Shown here one piece after another: positions 59,534-64,000 of a stretch of 64,000 nt of DNA. Position numbers and translations under genes: made by a program. Under the pieces are notes generated by a model. The model was not told the DNA's origin, ran no database searches, and saw nothing but the letters and a program-made list of their open reading frames with translations. The DNA is from Streptomyces hyaluromycini (GTDB lineage Bacteria > Actinomycetota > Actinomycetes > Streptomycetales > Streptomycetaceae): the NCBI RefSeq assembly GCF_002217755.1, contig NZ_BCFL01000016.1:974319-1038318 (forward strand). The letters run 5' to 3'. Within the stretch, counting starts at the first letter, position 1, and every line of letters starts with the position of its first letter.

Positions 59534-60679
59534 TCACAGTCCCCGGCGCCCACGGAAGCTCCGCCGCTCGGCCCGCTCCGGTGGCGGCGCGTCGGCCAGC
59601 CGTACGACGGGATCGTCCGGCCCCTCCCGCCCGGCCACCACCGGCCGGTCCGCGCGCAGCGCCTTCGCCCGGTACTGGGCCGCGTCGGCGAGCCGGAACA
59701 GCCGGCGGGCCGAGCGCACCGGCCCGATCGGGTCCGCGGTCGAGGCGACCCCGCACGCGACCCCCTCGCCCAGCTCCAACTCCCCTGCCCGGCGGCAGAG
59801 TTCGTCGGCCGCCTTGACCACGTCGTCGGCCGACGGCCCGACCGCCAGCAGACAGAACTCGTCCCCGCCGAGCCGCGCGGCGAGCGCACCCGGGAGCATC
59901 GCCCCGCACAGCGACAGCACCGAGCCGAAGCGTTCGAGAAGACGGTCGCCGACGGCGTGCCCGCGGGTGTCGTTCACCTTCTTGAGCCCGTTGAGGTCAC
60001 AGACGACGAGGCTGACCACGGCCCCGTCCGCACGGTGCTGCTCGACCGCCTCGTCGAGGCGTACGTCGACGGCACGGCGGTTGGCGAGCCCGGTCAGCGC
60101 GTCGGTGTACGCGAGCCGGCGGGCCTCCTCCAACTGCTCGGTCTGCGCGATCCCGGCGGCGACGACGGAGGCGAGGACGGTGGCGAAGTCGGCGTCGGCA
60201 CGGCCGAAGACGCAGGCCTGGGCGGCGCGGGCCACGTACAGCTCGCCCCAGGCCCTGCCGTGCAGCACGATCGGGGCGACCAGGCAGCAGCCGCGGCCCC
60301 GGCGGCGCAGCGCGGCGACGCGCTGGTGGGAGTAACCAGGGCGGCCGGCGGCGGCGCCCTCGGCCGTCTCGACCCAGGCGTTGGGGCCGCCGCCGCCCGC
60401 CCAGCGTTCGTGGAGGAACTCGGTGATCTCCGGGAACTGGTGCACCGGATAGGCCTCGGCCTCCGGGAACTCCTCCTCGCCCGGGGCGCGCTCCCCGACG
60501 TTCACCAGGACCCGCAGCCGGCCGAGTTCGCGCTCCCAGACGGAGAGCGCGGCGAAGCTGCCGTCCAGCGCACGGCAGGCGCCGGCCGCGGCGGCGTGCC
60601 AGCACTCACGTGGGGTGTGAGCCGCAGCCATGCCCTGCGCCAGCGCCACGACGGCAGCGAGCCGGTTGTCCTCACCCAT
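59534..60679 (-). CDS. cdgE: GAF-GGDEF diguanylate cyclase
   Basis: 381 residues. An N-terminal GAF-like sensor domain (about 15-180) precedes a GGDEF domain (about 185-345) with the intact active site RLGGDEF at 270-275 and the metal-binding LVVCDLNGLKKVND. So it should make cyclic di-GMP. The inhibitory RxxD site that normally precedes GGDEF is absent, so product feedback is unlikely. It lies beside hutH, as the CdgE gene does in S. coelicolor; the symbol rests on that recalled synteny and the GAF-GGDEF order. ATG 60679 is used; GTG 60682 is equivalent. Confidence 0.88.
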   Translation of the reverse strand: MGEDNRLAAVVALAQGMAAAHTPRECWHAAAAGACRALDGSFAALSVWERELGRLRVLVNVGERAPGEEEFPEAEAYPVHQFPEITEFLHERWAGGGGPNAWVETAEGAAAGRPGYSHQRVAALRRRGRGCCLVAPIVLHGRAWGELYVARAAQACVFGRADADFATVLASVVAAGIAQTEQLEEARRLAYTDALTGLANRRAVDVRLDEAVEQHRADGAVVSLVVCDLNGLKKVNDTRGHAVGDRLLERFGSVLSLCGAMLPGALAARLGGDEFCLLAVGPSADDVVKAADELCRRAGELELGEGVACGVASTADPIGPVRSARRLFRLADAAQYRAKALRADRPVVAGREGPDDPVVRLADAPPPERAERRSFRGRRGL

Positions 60680-60761
60680 CACTCCAGGTTAGGGATTATT
60701 CTGCACATTCGGAACATTGGGGCGGCGAACAGGTGTTGCGGGGCGAGTGTGTCGTCGCGGC

Positions 60762-60812
60762 CTGCGGCCCGGTGGGGGTTGCTCGCGCAGTTCCCCGCGC
60801 CCCTTACGGGGC
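60762..60812. repeat. Dispersed repeat A, copy 4
   Basis: CTGCGGCCCGGTGGGGGTTG followed by GCGCAGTTCCCCGCGCCCCT and a GCCCC-TTAC-GGGGC hairpin, almost identical to the copy at 29281. Confidence 0.88.
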
Positions 60813-60836
60813 GCTGCCCAGCCGCGTCCTACATAG

Positions 60837-60910
60837 CTGCGGGCAGGCGTGCCGCAGGGCGGCACGGGTGGGCGCGGCGGCACCCTGCCAGCGCCGGTAA
60901 GCGTCCCCAC
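60837..60910. repeat. Dispersed repeat B, copy 3
   Basis: GCGGGCAGGCGTGCCGC, GCGGCACGGGTGGGCGC and CCAGCGCCGGTAAGCGTCC in order. Together with repeat A copy 4 it fills the 255-bp gap between the cyclase and enoyl-CoA hydratase genes. Confidence 0.88.
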
Positions 60911-60934
60911 CCCCCGCCCCGGCCCACCCGCTCC

Positions 60935-61735
60935 TCACTCCCCCGGCCACTGCGGCGACCGCTTCTCGTTGAACGCCGCCACGCCCTCCGCCCGGTCCCC
61001 GGAGAACGCCACCGTCCGCCACGCCGCGTCCTCGACCTCAAGCCCCGTCCGCAGGTCCAGCCCATGGCCCAGCCGCAACGCCCGCTTCGCCGCCCGCAGC
61101 CCCACCGGCGAGTTCGCCGCCATCCGGGCCGCCAGCGCCAGCGCAGCCTCCCGGTCCTGCCCCGCCTCCACCAGCTCGTCGACCAGGCCCAGTGCACGCG
61201 CCTCCGGCGCCTCCACCCGGCGCGCCGAGAAGACCAGCTCGGCCGCGCGGGCCGCTCCGACCCGGCGGGGCAGCAACTGCGTGCCGCCGCCTCCCGGAAT
61301 CACGCCCACCGACACCTCGGGCAGGCCCACCACGGCCGTACCGTCGGCCACGATCACATCGCAGGACAGCGCCAGCTCGAAGCCCCCGCCGAGCGCGTAG
61401 CCGTGCACGGCGGCGATCGTCGGCATCGGCAGCTCCAGCACGCCGGTGTACGCGCCGCGCGACAGCGGCCGGGACCGGAGCAGCTCCGCGTCGCTCATCC
61501 CGTTGCGCTCCTTCAGGTCGGCGCCCACGCAGAACGCCCGCTCGTGCGACGAGGTCACCACCACCACGCGCGCGTCCCGGTCGCCGCCGAGCGCAGCGCA
61601 CGCGGCGATGACCGAGCAGGCCATCGCCATCGACACCGCGTTCATCGCCTTGGGCCGGTCCAGCACGAGCTCCGCGACGTGTCCGTGCCGCCTCACCAGC
61701 ACGAACTCCCCGTACCGCTCCTCGCTCCCGCTCAT
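60935..61735 (-). CDS. Enoyl-CoA hydratase/isomerase
   Basis: 266-residue crotonase-fold enzyme. The oxyanion-hole segments are SHERAFCVGADLKERN and HGYALGGGFELALSCD; of the two catalytic acids, Glu is expected in LPEVSVGVIPGGGGTQLLPR. It hydrates 2-enoyl-CoA in beta-oxidation or acts on an aromatic or branched acyl-CoA. ATG 61735 is used. A perfect GAGTTAAC palindrome 26 bp upstream marks it as regulated, probably by a fatty-acid-type TetR repressor encoded elsewhere. Confidence 0.9.
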   Translation of the reverse strand: MSGSEERYGEFVLVRRHGHVAELVLDRPKAMNAVSMAMACSVIAACAALGGDRDARVVVVTSSHERAFCVGADLKERNGMSDAELLRSRPLSRGAYTGVLELPMPTIAAVHGYALGGGFELALSCDVIVADGTAVVGLPEVSVGVIPGGGGTQLLPRRVGAARAAELVFSARRVEAPEARALGLVDELVEAGQDREAALALAARMAANSPVGLRAAKRALRLGHGLDLRTGLEVEDAAWRTVAFSGDRAEGVAAFNEKRSPQWPGE

Positions 61736-61760
61736 GTCACCCTCCGCTCGACTCGCCTAC

Positions 61761-61780
61761 GAGTTAACGCCTGTTAACTC
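61761..61780. promoter_or_regulatory. Perfect palindromic operator of the enoyl-CoA hydratase gene
   Basis: GAGTTAACGCCTGTTAACTC has perfect 8-bp arms around GCCT. Its place 26-45 bp before the start codon overlaps the likely promoter. The shape is that of TetR-family regulators of fatty-acid catabolism. Confidence 0.65.
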
Positions 61781-61946
61781 CCCGATCATCGCAGCCGGGG
61801 CAGGCCGGGGAAAGGGGCACCGGCCCGCCTGGACACCCCCGTTCGAGTGACATCCCGGGAGACTCCCGGCGCACGCCCCAAGGGAGCGCATAACGTGCCC
61901 TCGCCGCGGCGCATCGGGGGCGCGAGCGCATCGGGGAGGGATCGTG

Positions 61947-62642
61947 ATGACCGAGACGTCGACGCAGCCGACGCGAGACACCGACCTCACGGCCGCAGAG
62001 CCGACACGGCCGACACGGCCGGTACCGACGACGCCGGCCACGGACACCACCCAGCCGACGGCTCGGACCGGCCCGGCGCCCACGGCCCGGCCCGCCACGG
62101 ACACCGCCCAGACCGGCCCGCGCCTCTTCACCCCCCGCCACCGCGGCCGGCATCGTCGCCCCCGCCCCCGCAGGGTCCTGCTCGTCGCCGGCGGTATCGC
62201 GCTGGCCGCTGGGGCCCTGAGCCTCGTCCGGGTGAGCGTCCATCCGGGCGTCGGCGGCCCCGGCGCCGCCGAGGCCGAACCCCGGCTGGATGCGGGCACC
62301 GGGACGGACCGGCCGGCCCCCGCCGCCGTCACGGTCGCCACCGCCACCACCATCCCCCGGGTGAGCCCCTCGCCGGCCTCGGTGACGGGCGGGGTGAGCA
62401 CGGCACCGACGACGGCCGCCACCCTCGTACCCCTGCCGGCCACGCCCCCGGCCACCGCACAAGCCACCCCGGGCACGACCACCATTCCCGAGTCCCCGAA
62501 CACACCGGCCCCCTCGACCACCCCACGGCCGAACCCGGCACCACCCCGCACCACACCCCCCGCCACCCCCACACCCCAGCCCTCCACCCCCGCCCACCCC
62601 GGCCTCTGCGTCCCGGTCATCGGCCTGTGCGTCGGCCCCTAG
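61947..62642 (+). CDS. Pro/Thr-rich single-pass membrane protein
   Basis: 231 residues of low complexity: a Thr/Pro/Ala-rich cytosolic part (1-70), a basic patch (HRGRHRRPRPRR), one membrane helix (VLLVAGGIALAAGALSLV, about 84-101) and a Thr/Pro-rich exterior ending in CVPVIGLCVGP, whose two Cys may pair. ATG 61947 with GGGAGGG 6 nt upstream is preferred over GTG 61944. Function unknown; composition suggests a cell-wall-spanning or glycosylated protein. Confidence 0.75.
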   Translation: MTETSTQPTRDTDLTAAEPTRPTRPVPTTPATDTTQPTARTGPAPTARPATDTAQTGPRLFTPRHRGRHRRPRPRRVLLVAGGIALAAGALSLVRVSVHPGVGGPGAAEAEPRLDAGTGTDRPAPAAVTVATATTIPRVSPSPASVTGGVSTAPTTAATLVPLPATPPATAQATPGTTTIPESPNTPAPSTTPRPNPAPPRTTPPATPTPQPSTPAHPGLCVPVIGLCVGP

Positions 62643-62836
62643 GGCCGACCGCGGGCACGGAACTCACCGAAGGCCCGGGGGCCTGGCCGACGACGAGCAC
62701 GCCGACGACACCTACCGCAGGCTCGCCCAGGCACTGGAGGCGATGCGGGCACGGGAGGTGCTCGCCGCGCCGGTGCGGCGGGCGGCCGGGCACGCCTCGC
62801 CGGATGTGCGGGAAGTCGCCGACGGCCTCGCGGAGG

Positions 62837-63952
62837 TCACGGGGCGGTCGGCGGAGCCTCCCGCCGGGTGAGCAGCCACGGCTCCACGACCCCCAGGCCG
62901 CGCACCGGGCGCTGCCACATCGGCTGGAGCGCGAAGCGGTACGACGGGGGCTCCTCGCCCTCCTTCTCGGCGGTCGCCGCCTCCTCCGCGGCGGCCGCCT
63001 CCGAGGCCGGCGCCTCCCTCACCCGGATCAGCTCCTCCGCGAACGCGCTGTCGACGAGCACGGCGTCGCGCGGCGCTATCGAGGTGAGGCGGGAGGCGAG
63101 GTTCACGGTCGTGCCGAAGACATCGCCCATTCGGGTGGTCACCGTGCCGAAGGCCATGCCGACGCGCAGCTCCGGCATCGTCTCGTCGTTCGCCATGGTC
63201 TCGACCAGGCGCAGCGCGATGTCGGCCGCGATACCGGCGTCGTCGGCGGCGTACAGGACCTCGTCGCCCAGGGTCTTGATGAGCCGGCCGCCGCGGGCCG
63301 CCACCAGGTCGGCGGCGGTGGTCTCGAAGGCCTCGACCAGCTCGCCGAGCTCCTCCTCCTCCATGCGCCGGGTCAGCCGGGTGAACCCCACGAGGTCGGC
63401 GAAGCCGACGGCCAGCCGGCGGTCGACCATCTCCTCGTCGTCGGTGGCCTGCACGACCCGGCCGGCCGAGGCGGCGAGCTGGCGGCGCCAGACGTAGACG
63501 AGGAACTCCTCCAGCTCGGGCAGGAGCAGTTCGACGATCGGGTACGTGACCTCGGTGCGGGTCATACCCGGCTCGGGCGGCTCGGTCAGGCCCTCCAGGA
63601 AGGAATCCATCTGCCACTCGGCCAGACGGGCGGTGGTCTGTCCCGTGGACCGCGCCACCTGCACGGCCATGGCCTCGCTGAGCAGCCCCGCCTCGACGAG
63701 GCCGGCGAGCCGGCGCAGGGCCAGCACGTCGGCCTCCGTCAGCGCCTTGGCCTGCCCGATGTCGGCGAAGCCCATCGCCCGCCAGAACCTCGACGCCAGC
63801 TCCATGGAGACACCGGCGCTGCGGGCCGCCTGGAAGGGGGTGTAGCGGCGCTCCGCCCCGAGGATCAGGCCTTCGAGACGCAGCGCGAGAGGATCCTCGC
63901 CGGAGTCGGCGGCGTCCGCGCCCGCGCCGGAGCCCGTGTCGTCGACGGTCAC
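62837..63952 (-). CDS. cya: Class III adenylate cyclase
   Basis: 371 residues. Residues 1-175 form a helical regulatory domain resembling that of the pH-sensing mycobacterial cyclase Rv1264; residues 180-330 are the class III catalytic domain with the metal-binding Asp in VGFADLVGFTRLTRR, KTLGDEVLYA, and the transition-state segment VFGTTVNLASRLTS. It makes cAMP, which in Streptomyces supports germination and antibiotic control. The start is GTG 63952. The symbol reflects the single well-known cya of Streptomyces and recalled synteny with hutH and cdgE. The final 48 bp of the window show nothing further. Confidence 0.93.
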   Translation of the reverse strand: MTVDDTGSGAGADAADSGEDPLALRLEGLILGAERRYTPFQAARSAGVSMELASRFWRAMGFADIGQAKALTEADVLALRRLAGLVEAGLLSEAMAVQVARSTGQTTARLAEWQMDSFLEGLTEPPEPGMTRTEVTYPIVELLLPELEEFLVYVWRRQLAASAGRVVQATDDEEMVDRRLAVGFADLVGFTRLTRRMEEEELGELVEAFETTAADLVAARGGRLIKTLGDEVLYAADDAGIAADIALRLVETMANDETMPELRVGMAFGTVTTRMGDVFGTTVNLASRLTSIAPRDAVLVDSAFAEELIRVREAPASEAAAAEEAATAEKEGEEPPSYRFALQPMWQRPVRGLGVVEPWLLTRREAPPTAP

Positions 63953-64000
63953 GCCTGCTGCCCTTCCGATCTACCGCGGTCGCATACCGACCGGCCTCAA

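Noticed and set aside
1..64000. tRNA, rRNA, CRISPR arrays and insertion sequences
   Set aside because: I looked for tRNA T-loops, regular spaced repeats and transposase motifs and found none I could support; the repeats present are short dispersed elements without coding capacity.

Overview
The window is high-GC actinobacterial DNA. Codon use (third positions almost all G or C), frequent GTG starts, a DmdR-type iron box, a possible class E sortase substrate (LADTG) and mycothiol chemistry (mca) point to the core chromosome of a Streptomyces or close relative. The order DUF255 protein, small membrane protein, mca, DUF4307, greA, with a TrhA/hemolysin III gene and metB nearby, recalls the block around mca in Mycobacterium tuberculosis, so it is an old conserved segment. 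I see no rRNA, tRNA, CRISPR array, prophage, transposase or defence island.

Layout. 1-6.5 kb: start of a delta-60 repeat secreted protein, GTP-dependent PEP carboxykinase, TrhA/hemolysin III protein, a DHA2-type MFS pump with its coupled TetR repressor, and a ubiquitin-like/Mut7-C RNase protein. 6.5-12.6 kb (minus strand): a four-gene set of processive GT2 glycosyltransferase, two membrane-anchored parallel beta-helix proteins and UDP-glucose dehydrogenase, which looks like an uncharacterised uronate exopolysaccharide system. 13-22 kb: DUF255, ArsR, a small membrane protein, a membrane-associated STAND ATPase with TPRs, mca, DUF4307 and greA. 22-28 kb: DrrAB-like ABC exporter, ilvA, MarR, a sigma-like/small-membrane-protein pair, metB. 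28-35 kb: a TPR-like hypothetical, M48 peptidase, PAS-GAF-SpoIIE-HATPase phosphatase, an orphan PLP lyase, msrA. 35-41 kb: APC permease, nitrilase and GntR regulator (a likely catabolic module), serine hydrolase, S51-like peptidase, VOC protein. 41-44.3 kb: iron-siderophore uptake genes behind an iron box. 44.3-56 kb: zinc alcohol dehydrogenase with divergent MmyB-type regulator, large secreted subtilase, MacB-like ABC pair, MFS pump with divergent CGNR regulator, L,D-transpeptidase lipoprotein. 56-64 kb: small cell-wall and lipoprotein genes, hutH, a GAF-GGDEF diguanylate cyclase, an enoyl-CoA hydratase, a Pro/Thr-rich membrane protein and a class III adenylate cyclase.

Two themes deserve attention. 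First, dispersed GC-rich repeat elements (here called A, B and C, plus a short palindrome) occupy intergenic gaps, and in two places seem to have been absorbed into reading frames: the 5' end of the second FecCD permease gene and the interior of hutH. Second, many divergent promoters carry clear palindromes that can be matched to the adjacent regulator (TetR, ArsR, MarR, GntR, CGNR) or to an unlinked one (iron box, GAGTTAAC palindrome, ACGCGAT palindrome, BldD-like box). The exopolysaccharide set is the best candidate for a poorly described system. Several gene identities rest on motif recognition by eye and none has been checked by database search.
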